Below, one piece after another: positions 43,641-50,619 of a stretch of 64,000 nt of DNA. The stretch is from Silvimonas soli (lineage in GTDB: Bacteria; Pseudomonadota; Gammaproteobacteria; Burkholderiales; Chitinibacteraceae), in contig NZ_CP106736.1 in the NCBI RefSeq assembly GCF_030035605.1, positions 3,224,001 through 3,288,000 of the forward strand. Reading direction: 5' to 3'. The notes under the pieces are model-generated. The model had not been told where the DNA came from and searched no databases. It saw nothing but the letters and a program-made list of their open reading frames with translations. The stretch's first letter is position 1. Each line of letters begins with the position of its first letter. Position numbers and translations under genes: made by a program.

Positions 43641-43656
43641 GCGAAGTTTTCTTCGC
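43641..43656. promoter_or_regulatory. Activator site 2 (GCGAA-N6-TTCGC)
   Basis: GCGAA at 43641-43645 and TTCGC at 43652-43656, the same dyad as site 1, exactly 42 bases (four helical turns) further upstream. The inner bases extend the palindrome to TGCGAAG-tttt-CTTCGCA. Two in-phase copies suit cooperative binding of an activator. Confidence 0.7.
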
Positions 43657-43819
43657 ATTGAAAGTGCCCCAGCAGATTCTTGCAAGTGGATGTATTCTCA
43701 GGGATGGGCATGGAGGCAACCGGATGAATATCATCAGGTTTTGCTTCTGCATCGGTATATGAGGGAGGCGCGCTGTGATTTCAGACCGCCATCCCGATCT
43801 GGTAACGAGGAGCGTGAAA

Positions 43820-44089
43820 ATGATCGAATCGAGGAAAGGACATTGGCACCAGGCGGGCATCGCAATGGCTGCTGCCGGGTTGCTGGTGCTATCTGGCGCA
43901 AGCTTTGCCACGGAGCAATCACAGCAGCGCCAGGAAGGCAGAAACGCCAACCAGTCTGCCAAACACGATGCGCGCTCAAACAAGGTGGACTGCCGGCAAG
44001 CAAACGAGAAGAGCAACTCTGCTTGCCGCCAGGACAAACGCGACACCAAGCAGACTGGCCGCCAGGACAAACGCGATATCAAGTATTAA
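43820..44089 (+). CDS. Small secreted basic protein, unknown
   Basis: An 89-residue protein with a signal peptide (WHQAGIAMAAAGLLVLSGASFA, cleavage likely before TEQSQ). The mature part is small, Lys/Arg/Gln/Asp-rich and holds two Cys about 12 residues apart (VDCRQAN, SACRQDKRD), with short repeats (RQDKRD twice). GAGGAG lies 7 bases before the ATG at 43820; a GTG two codons earlier is possible. It lies divergent from the sigma-54 operon. Function unknown. Confidence 0.65.
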   Translation: MIESRKGHWHQAGIAMAAAGLLVLSGASFATEQSQQRQEGRNANQSAKHDARSNKVDCRQANEKSNSACRQDKRDTKQTGRQDKRDIKY

Positions 44090-44231
44090 CGCGGTGTGTC
44101 TGATGGATGTGGCGTGCCTGGGTAAAGGAACGCGCAGCGGCGGTTTTGCGTACGGGTAAGCGCAGTTACCCGGTGTGATAAAGCTGAAAGCAAGGCCGGA
44201 TGGCTTGGCAGTTCACGCGCATAAACCGCGA

Positions 44232-44266
44232 AAACAAAAAAGCCCTGAATAGTTTCAGGGCCTTTT
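44232..44266 (-). terminator. Terminator of tRNA-Ser
   Basis: On the minus strand GCCCTGAA pairs with TTCAGGGC, followed by TTTTTTGTTTT. It is just past the tRNA 3' end. Confidence 0.88.
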
Positions 44267-44276
44267 GTTGGTTCTT

Positions 44277-44366
<90 letters not shown>

Positions 44367-44380
44367 GCAAAGAAGGGCGG

Positions 44381-44409
44381 ATTCTAGCCCGTTTTCTCTG
44401 GTCTGCCAA
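44381..44409 (-). promoter_or_regulatory. Promoter of tRNA-Ser
   Basis: On the minus strand TTGGCA (44409-44404), a 17-base spacer, then TAGAAT (44386-44381). Confidence 0.72.
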
Positions 44410-44475
44410 GTCTTCACGTTTGCGCTGAGGCAATAAAGTTGGCAGACTGCCGGTTCCTTAACGCTTAGGAGTCGC

Positions 44476-45981
44476 ATGAAACGCTGGTTGATCTCATTGG
44501 CCGCAGTGGCACTCGTGGGTTGTGGAGGCATGAATGACAAAGCTTCCGATCAACATCTTGTGTCATGGAAAGATTCGAAAGAGCTGGTAGTTCTGGTCCA
44601 GAATGGCCCGACTTCCCTCTACATCGATGCCGAAGGCAACTACGCCGGTTTGGAATACGACCTGCTAACGAAATTTGCCCAATCCAATGGCCTGAAAATT
44701 CGCTTTGTAGTGGACAGCAGTTACGCGCGTCTACTGCAACGGCTCCAACACAACGAGGCGCATATCGCCGTTGGCTTGCATGCCGACGACTCGCACCCCG
44801 GTCTGGTGTTTGGACCCTCCTATCAATCGGTTTCACCCGTGCTGGTTTATCCGGCAGCCATGACCGAAGCAGCGGCCTGGCAAAAGCTGTACAACGGGGA
44901 AGCCACCATCAAGACCCTGCCGCAATATGTCCCGGCGCTGGACAAACTCAAAATCCAGCACCCATCTCTGACATGGCAGGTCGTTCAAGACCAGGACAAC
45001 GAAAGCCTGATTCAAAGTGTGTCCGGCGGCGAGCTTGATTTCGCGCTGGTGGATTCGCACGCGGCTGATGTGGCGCAGAATTATTTTCCGCAGGTGGGCA
45101 TGACTGACACCATCGGTACGCCGCAGCAACTGGCCTGGGCTTTGGGCAGCAATGACAAAGATTTGCAGGGCATGGTCCAGCATTTCTTTGGCCAGGTGCA
45201 GGCCGACGGTACTTTGCGTCAGCTGATGGATCGCTACTATGGTCACGTCAATCGTGTCGATCAGATGGATGCGCAGGCCTTCCTGGATAAACGCCAGGAT
45301 GTTTTGCCGACCTTCAGCAAGTGGTTCCACGAAGCCGAGAAGAAAACCGGTCTGGACTGGCGCTTGGTTGCCGCCTTGTCTTATCAGGAATCGCATTGGG
45401 ACCCATCTGCCGTTTCGCCATCTGGCGTGCGCGGCATCATGATGCTGACCACCGATACGGCACAGCGGCTGGGCGTGGATCGTCTTAATCCGTATCAGAG
45501 CATTCTGGGCGGTGCGCGTTATATCGCCACGCTGCGTGATGGCCTGGATCAAGGTGTCCCGGAACCGGATCGCACGTTCATGGCGCTGGCCGCGTACAAC
45601 GTGGGCTTGGGCCATTTGCTTGATGCGCGTGAGCTGGCGCGCAAGATGAACAAGAACGCCGATAGCTGGGCGGATGTAAAAAGTATCCTGCCATTGCTGC
45701 GCCTGCCCAAGTACTTCAGCCAGACCAAGTACGGATTTGCCCGCGGCGGCGAGCCGGTGGTGTTTGTCGAGTCCCTGCGGACGTACTACGACGTGCTGGC
45801 GCGATTCGAGCCGCCCATGAGCGCCTCGCAGCCGGTGTTGTCCAGCGAGATTGAAGTGCGCAACCCGCACAACTTGCCGCTGGCCATCAACAGTGCGCTG
45901 CGCCCCGCGCCAGCCGCACCGGTTTCCGCGTCTGCCGTGGCAGCCAAAGCGCAGCCCTTGCACCTGGCAATGCTTCACTAG
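44476..45981 (+). CDS. mltF: Membrane-bound lytic transglycosylase F-like lipoprotein
   Basis: Cleaves peptidoglycan glycan strands, forming anhydro-muropeptides, at the periplasmic face of the outer membrane. It has 501 residues. The signal and lipobox LVGC give a lipid-modified Cys near residue 16. Residues 35-265 are a family 3 solute-binding-like domain, and an SLT domain follows from about 285 with catalytic Glu in LSYQESHWDP near 306, then SPSGVRGIMMLT and LAAYNVGLGHL. The last 40 residues are a Pro/Ala-rich tail not usual in E. coli MltF. TAGGAG lies 6 bases before the ATG. Confidence 0.93.
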   Translation: MKRWLISLAAVALVGCGGMNDKASDQHLVSWKDSKELVVLVQNGPTSLYIDAEGNYAGLEYDLLTKFAQSNGLKIRFVVDSSYARLLQRLQHNEAHIAVGLHADDSHPGLVFGPSYQSVSPVLVYPAAMTEAAAWQKLYNGEATIKTLPQYVPALDKLKIQHPSLTWQVVQDQDNESLIQSVSGGELDFALVDSHAADVAQNYFPQVGMTDTIGTPQQLAWALGSNDKDLQGMVQHFFGQVQADGTLRQLMDRYYGHVNRVDQMDAQAFLDKRQDVLPTFSKWFHEAEKKTGLDWRLVAALSYQESHWDPSAVSPSGVRGIMMLTTDTAQRLGVDRLNPYQSILGGARYIATLRDGLDQGVPEPDRTFMALAAYNVGLGHLLDARELARKMNKNADSWADVKSILPLLRLPKYFSQTKYGFARGGEPVVFVESLRTYYDVLARFEPPMSASQPVLSSEIEVRNPHNLPLAINSALRPAPAAPVSASAVAAKAQPLHLAMLH

Positions 45982-46062
45982 TGATTCCGGGCGCAGTTCG
46001 CGCCTGTTCACGTTGTTCCTCATGTTCTCGCCACCGGCCTGCCAGCGTGCAGCGCCGGGATT

Positions 46063-46092
46063 TTGGCGAGGCAGCCTCACAGCCGGTACAAT
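46063..46092 (+). promoter_or_regulatory. Candidate promoter of gltX
   Basis: TTGGCG at 46063-46068, an 18-base spacer, then TACAAT at 46087-46092. The -35 is the same hexamer as in the acpP candidate. Confidence 0.5.
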
Positions 46093-46128
46093 GGCGCTCT
46101 TATTGCACACCGCAACAGAGAGCCTATC

Positions 46129-47517
46129 GTGACCGTTCGTACCCGTTTCGCCCCTAGCCCCACCGGTTTGCTGCATATCGGCGGCGTGCGCACCGCGCTG
46201 TTTTCCTGGGCGTTTGCCCGCAAGAACGCTGGCACCTTCGTGCTGCGTATTGAAGATACCGATCTGGAACGCTCCACTCCCGAATCGGTACAGGCGATCA
46301 TGGACGGCATGCATTGGGTCGGTCTGGACTACGACGAAGGTCCGTTCTACCAGATGCAACGTATGGACCGGTACAAGGAAGTGATTCAGCAAATGCTGGC
46401 CGCCGGTACCGCGTACTACTGCTATTGCAGCAAAGAAGAACTCGAAGCCATGCGCGCCGAGCAAGAAGCGCGTGGCGAAAAGCCGCGGTATGACCGCCGG
46501 TGGCGTCCGGTACCTGGCAAAACCTTGCCGCCAGCCCCGGCTGATATTAAACCGGTGGTGCGCTTTCTGAACCCGATTGACGGCGTAGTGGCTTGGGACG
46601 ACCAGGTGAAAGGCCGCATCGAGATCAGCAATACCGAAATGGATGACCTGATCATCGCCCGCCCGGATGGCACGCCCACCTACAATTTCTGCGTGGTGGT
46701 GGATGACTGGGACATGAAGATCACCCACGTGATTCGCGGGGATGACCACGTCAACAACACGCCACGGCAGATCAATATTTTCAAGGCTCTGGGTGCAACG
46801 CTGCCGTTGTTTGGCCATTTGCCGATGATCCATAACGATCAAGGCCAGAAGCTCTCCAAACGCCGTGACGCGGTGAGCGTGGTGGATTACGACAAAGCCG
46901 GTTTCCTGCCCGAAGCGCTGTTGAACTATCTGGCCCGCCTGGGCTGGGGCCACGGTGATGACGAGTTCTTCACCATGGAGCAATTTGTTGAATGGTTCGA
47001 CCTGAAAGACGTCAGCCCTAGCCCGAGCCGTTTCGACCGGGAAAAGCTGCTGTGGCTGAACGCGCAGCATATCAAGGTGGCGGAACCCGCACGTCTGGCT
47101 GCGCGTGTGGCCGATTTCCTTAGCGACAAAGGCATTGATGCCAGCACTGGCCCGGCGCTGACTGACGTGTGCATGTTGCTGAAAGACCGCTCACAAACGT
47201 TGGTGGAAATGGCCGACCAGGCGGAGTACTTCTATCGCGCGCTGACCCCAACGACCGACATCGTTGAAAAACATCTGACACCGGATGACGAAGCGCGGCT
47301 GGGCTTCTTCGCTGAAAGCGCTGCCAAGCTGGAAACCTGGGATCAACCGACTCTGGGCCAGTTCATCAAAGACTTTGTCAAAGCCCAAGGCGTGAAGATG
47401 CCAATGGTGGGCATGCCTTTACGGGCCAAGGTGCTGGGCACCACGCATACGCCGTCGGTCGATGCCGTACTGGCACTGCTGGGGCGTGAAGAAGTACTCA
47501 AGCGGCTGGCGTCCTGA
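46129..47517 (+). CDS. gltX: Glutamyl-tRNA synthetase
   Basis: Class I synthetase charging tRNA-Glu. It has 462 residues and starts at GTG 46129 (MTVRTRFAPSPTG). The HIGH-type motif is PSPTGLLHIGG, and the KMSKS-type motif is KLSKR near residues 241-245. VLRIEDTDLERS and the anticodon-binding C-terminal part are normal. The frame is open 22 codons upstream, but that part overlaps the promoter. A terminator follows. Confidence 0.97.
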   Translation: MTVRTRFAPSPTGLLHIGGVRTALFSWAFARKNAGTFVLRIEDTDLERSTPESVQAIMDGMHWVGLDYDEGPFYQMQRMDRYKEVIQQMLAAGTAYYCYCSKEELEAMRAEQEARGEKPRYDRRWRPVPGKTLPPAPADIKPVVRFLNPIDGVVAWDDQVKGRIEISNTEMDDLIIARPDGTPTYNFCVVVDDWDMKITHVIRGDDHVNNTPRQINIFKALGATLPLFGHLPMIHNDQGQKLSKRRDAVSVVDYDKAGFLPEALLNYLARLGWGHGDDEFFTMEQFVEWFDLKDVSPSPSRFDREKLLWLNAQHIKVAEPARLAARVADFLSDKGIDASTGPALTDVCMLLKDRSQTLVEMADQAEYFYRALTPTTDIVEKHLTPDDEARLGFFAESAAKLETWDQPTLGQFIKDFVKAQGVKMPMVGMPLRAKVLGTTHTPSVDAVLALLGREEVLKRLAS

Positions 47518-47532
47518 TCGCCATGCGCTAAC

Positions 47533-47576
47533 AAGCCCGGGGTAGCCGCAACTGGTTCATCCGGGCTTTTTCATTT
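47533..47576 (+). terminator. Intrinsic terminator of gltX
   Basis: AAGCCCGG at 47533-47540 pairs with CCGGGCTT at 47561-47568, followed by TTTCATTT. The loop is long (20 bases). Confidence 0.72.
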
Positions 47577-47600
47577 CATGTGGTTTGCCCAAGATATCCA

Positions 47601-49136
47601 ATGATGACTCTTGACCAACTTTCACTCGAACAGAAAATCGGCCAGTTGTTGATGGTGGGTTTTGATGGCCTGACACCCAATGCCCACATCGAACATCTGT
47701 TGCGCCAGCGCCAGGTGGGCGGCGTGATTCTGTTCCGGCGCAATGTCGATCAACCGCCGCAGATTGCCGCGTTAAACCGCGCTTTGCAGCAGATCAACGC
47801 TGAACGCAGTGATATCCCGCTGTTGATCGGTATTGATCAAGAAGGCGGCATGGTGGCGCGGATTGAAAATGGCGTGACGCCGTTGCCGTCGGCACTGGCT
47901 TTCCAGGCGGCTGGTTCGGTGGACGATTGCGAAACACTCACTCGTTACGCGAACGAAGAATTGCGGCAACTGGGCTTCACGGTCAACTTCGTCCCGGATG
48001 TCGATGTGAACAACAACCCGCGCAATCCGGTGATCGGCGTGCGCGCGTTTGGTGAAACGGTCGAGCAGGTCATCACGTACAGTCTGGCCGCCCTGCGTGG
48101 GGTGCAGGCGGCGGGGCTGGCGGCAACGGCCAAGCATTTCCCGGGACATGGCGATACCGATGTTGATTCGCATCTGGGCTTGCCACGCGTGCCGCATGAC
48201 AGGGCGCGGCTGGACGCAGTGGAACTGGCACCGTTCAGGGCAGCTATCGCCGCCGGTGTGGATACGGTGATGACTTCGCACGTGGTGTTCCCGGCCTTTG
48301 AACCGGACCCCAATACGCCGGCAACGATGTCTCACGCGGTGCTGACGGGCCTGCTGCGTGAGGAACTGGGTTTTGAGGGCGTGGTATTTACCGATTGCCT
48401 GGAAATGGATGCCATTGCCAAAGGCCCAGGCACGGTGGCAGGGGCGGTGGCCGCATTCAAAGCCGGAGCCGATATCTTGCTGATCTCGCACACGCAAGCG
48501 CGGCAAGAGGGCTTTCTGGACGCATTGCTGGCCGCCGTTCAACAAGGCGAAATCAGCGAGAGCCGGATCGATCAGTCCGTTGCGCGCATCCTGGCGCTGA
48601 AGGCCGCGCGCGCGACGAACTGGCAGCAATTGCCGGTTGACCCGACTGCGCAACTCGCGCAACCGCAGGCACTGGCGCTGTCCCAGGACGTACATCGCCG
48701 GGCGGTGACTACAGTCGGCCAGTGCGCTGTGCTGAATCCGGCCCAGCCGGTATTGCTGATTACGCTGGAAGTGCACGAGCGCACGGAAATGGATGAAGTG
48801 GAGCCGCGCACTGATACTTTAGCTGCGCCACTGCTGGCAGCTGGGCTTACTGTACAGGAGGTTCGTCTGCCACTGGCGCCAGGTGCGGCGGATATCGCCA
48901 GCGTGGCGCAACTGGCGGCGCAGGCCGCACAGGTGGTCATGGTGAGCTACAACGCCATCTTGCAACCGGCCCAGCAGCAACTGCTGGCGCAATTTCCCGC
49001 GCACAAGCTGTGGCTGGTGGCCGGGCGCTTGCCGTATGACCTGGGGCTGCTGGACAACGCGCGCGGCAGGTTGACTGTCTTTGCCAATCGTCCGGCAGCA
49101 CTGGCAGCGATTGCCGAGCGTCTGCTGAAGCCATAA
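47601..49136 (+). CDS. nagZ: Beta-N-acetylhexosaminidase, GH3 (NagZ-like, long form)
   Basis: Removes GlcNAc from muropeptides or chito-oligosaccharides. The GH3 domain (residues 1-340) has LIGIDQEGGMVARI, the catalytic KHFPGHGDTDVDSHLGLP loop near 177-194, and the nucleophile Asp in VVFTDCLEMDAI. It is 511 residues long, against about 340 for E. coli NagZ; the extra 170 residues form a second alpha/beta GH3_C-like domain, as in Gram-positive forms. There is no signal peptide. The start could be the ATG at 47601 or 47604; neither has a strong ribosome site. Confidence 0.9.
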   Translation: MMTLDQLSLEQKIGQLLMVGFDGLTPNAHIEHLLRQRQVGGVILFRRNVDQPPQIAALNRALQQINAERSDIPLLIGIDQEGGMVARIENGVTPLPSALAFQAAGSVDDCETLTRYANEELRQLGFTVNFVPDVDVNNNPRNPVIGVRAFGETVEQVITYSLAALRGVQAAGLAATAKHFPGHGDTDVDSHLGLPRVPHDRARLDAVELAPFRAAIAAGVDTVMTSHVVFPAFEPDPNTPATMSHAVLTGLLREELGFEGVVFTDCLEMDAIAKGPGTVAGAVAAFKAGADILLISHTQARQEGFLDALLAAVQQGEISESRIDQSVARILALKAARATNWQQLPVDPTAQLAQPQALALSQDVHRRAVTTVGQCAVLNPAQPVLLITLEVHERTEMDEVEPRTDTLAAPLLAAGLTVQEVRLPLAPGAADIASVAQLAAQAAQVVMVSYNAILQPAQQQLLAQFPAHKLWLVAGRLPYDLGLLDNARGRLTVFANRPAALAAIAERLLKP

Positions 49137-49352
49137 CGCGGCAGCGTGTAGAGGCAAGTCGTGGGCTGGCCTGGATGGCATTGGGTTGGTCATGACAAAC
49201 GGGTATGTGGACAAACGCACTTCGGTTGCCTGAAGGTGGCAGCTATACTGCAACTTTTTTGCGGTTTGCGCGTTAGCTAGAAGGCAGGCGTTTTACCCAT
49301 TTTTGCATCGGGCATTGGTCCGGTGTTCGCACAACGTTTTTTGGGAATCAGT

Positions 49353-49820
49353 ATGAAACGAATTCTGGCGCTGTGTTTAAGCGCACTACTGGTCACGGCC
49401 ACAGCCTTTGCTGAAGATGCACCGCTGCCGTTTGATGATCCGAACTCTGCCCCACCAGCGGGTCAAGTGCATCAGGCTGCCAAACCCGGCCACGCCACCA
49501 AGTCGACCGGTGCCAAGCAATCGGGCAAGCAGCAGGGCAAGTCGCACCATACGGGCAAGGCTAAATCCGGTAAGTCCACGGCCAAGAAGCCCGCTGGCAA
49601 ACCAGCCAATAAAGCCACAGGCAAGTCGTCTGGCAAGGCGGGCACGACCCACACGTCCAAATCGCAGGGCAAGCACGCTGCCAAGCCGACCAAAGGCACT
49701 GCCGCAAAAAAACCGGCCACGTCCAGCAAGTCGACGTCCAGCAAGTCCAAATCGACCAAGCCTGCGGCATCGACCAAAACTGCGAAGCCAGCCAAGGCTC
49801 AGCACAAACAACACCAATAA
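49353..49820 (+). CDS. Secreted Lys/Ala-rich low-complexity protein
   Basis: A 155-residue protein. MKRILALCLSALLVTATAFA is a clean signal peptide with cleavage before EDAPL. The mature protein is nearly all Lys, Ala, Ser, Thr, Gly and Pro in loose repeats (KSGKSTAKKPAGKPANKA), similar in style to histone H1-like tails. No fold is expected; it may bind anionic polymers such as peptidoglycan, LPS or DNA outside the inner membrane. I prefer the ATG at 49353 over one 30 bases upstream because of the signal peptide. Function unknown. Confidence 0.72.
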   Translation: MKRILALCLSALLVTATAFAEDAPLPFDDPNSAPPAGQVHQAAKPGHATKSTGAKQSGKQQGKSHHTGKAKSGKSTAKKPAGKPANKATGKSSGKAGTTHTSKSQGKHAAKPTKGTAAKKPATSSKSTSSKSKSTKPAASTKTAKPAKAQHKQHQ

Positions 49821-49852
49821 GCTCGCCGCAAACTTTCGCGGGGCGAATCAAC

Positions 49853-49888
49853 AAAAAGGCCGGAACATATCCGGCCTTTTTGTTTTGC
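49853..49888. terminator. Bidirectional intrinsic terminator
   Basis: AAAAAGGCCGG at 49853-49863 pairs with CCGGCCTTTTT at 49871-49881, then GTTTTG. It serves both the Lys/Ala-rich protein gene and the convergent Nudix gene. Confidence 0.9.
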
Positions 49889-49908
49889 TGCGGTGATCTG
49901 CGCGGGCG

Positions 49909-50457
49909 TCAGGCCTTGAACAGTTGTTCCAGCCAGAACACGCCAGCAACGGTTTTGCCATCGGTGATGCTGCCATCCAGAATCCCGCTGACCAGTTCTT
50001 CCCGCCGTTTGGTGACCAGTTCCAGAAACTCGCCTTCATCCAGTTGCGCATCTCCGGCGACCAGACCTTCGGCCAGGAAGATATGAATTTCTTCAGATGT
50101 ATAACTGATGATCGGGTGGATCACGCCCAGCTTTTTCCAGTGCTTGGCGGTATAGCCGGTTTCTTCCAGTAATTCGCGCTTGCCGCAAGCTAACGGATCT
50201 TCGCCAGCATCCAGTTTGCCTGCCGGGAACTCCAGAAAAACGCGATTAAACGGATAACGGAACTGCCTTTCCATCAGCAAAGAGCCATCGTCCAGTACCG
50301 GAATCACCATCACCGCGCCGGGGTGTTTGATGAACTCGCGCGTGGCTTCGCTGCCATCGGGTAACCGCACGGTGTCGCGGGTGATATGCAGCAGCGCGCC
50401 GTCAAAGACGTTTTCGCTGGCAATACCGGTTTCGATCAGATGAGCATCGTCTTTCAT
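49909..50457 (-). CDS. Nudix hydrolase, ADP-ribose pyrophosphatase type
   Basis: A 182-residue Nudix protein, most like the ADP-ribose or ADP-sugar pyrophosphatases. The Nudix box starts at about residue 79 (GKLDAGEDPLACGKRELLEETGY) and is complete, with REL and EETG. The sequence before it, EFIKHPGAVMVIPVLDDG, and the ERQFRYPF stretch are typical. It lies next to the glycogen genes; hydrolysis of ADP-glucose is possible but not shown. Confidence 0.88.
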   Translation of the reverse strand: MKDDAHLIETGIASENVFDGALLHITRDTVRLPDGSEATREFIKHPGAVMVIPVLDDGSLLMERQFRYPFNRVFLEFPAGKLDAGEDPLACGKRELLEETGYTAKHWKKLGVIHPIISYTSEEIHIFLAEGLVAGDAQLDEGEFLELVTKRREELVSGILDGSITDGKTVAGVFWLEQLFKA

Positions 50458-50569
50458 TGGGGGTTTCCAGAAAGTGGCCGAAATTGCGCGCTAGCCTGTG
50501 AGTGTGACACCAGCGCGCATCCAACAAGTTTGAGTCGGCATTATGCCTGACTGACGCTGGAATGAATTC

Positions 50570-50591
50570 GGAGGCAGCCTGGGCTGCCTCC
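50570..50591. other. Hairpin downstream of glgP
   Basis: GGAGGCAGCC and GGCTGCCTCC form a 10-bp stem with a 2-base centre, 30 bases past the glgP stop. There is no T-run on the minus strand, so it is at best a weak or Rho-assisted end. Confidence 0.45.
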
Positions 50592-50619
50592 GACGGGGAC
50601 CGCGTTGCGCCGGTGCGGG

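Noticed and set aside
44833..47070. 745-codon open frame antisense to mltF and gltX
   Set aside because: It spans two real genes and an intergenic promoter; no motifs.
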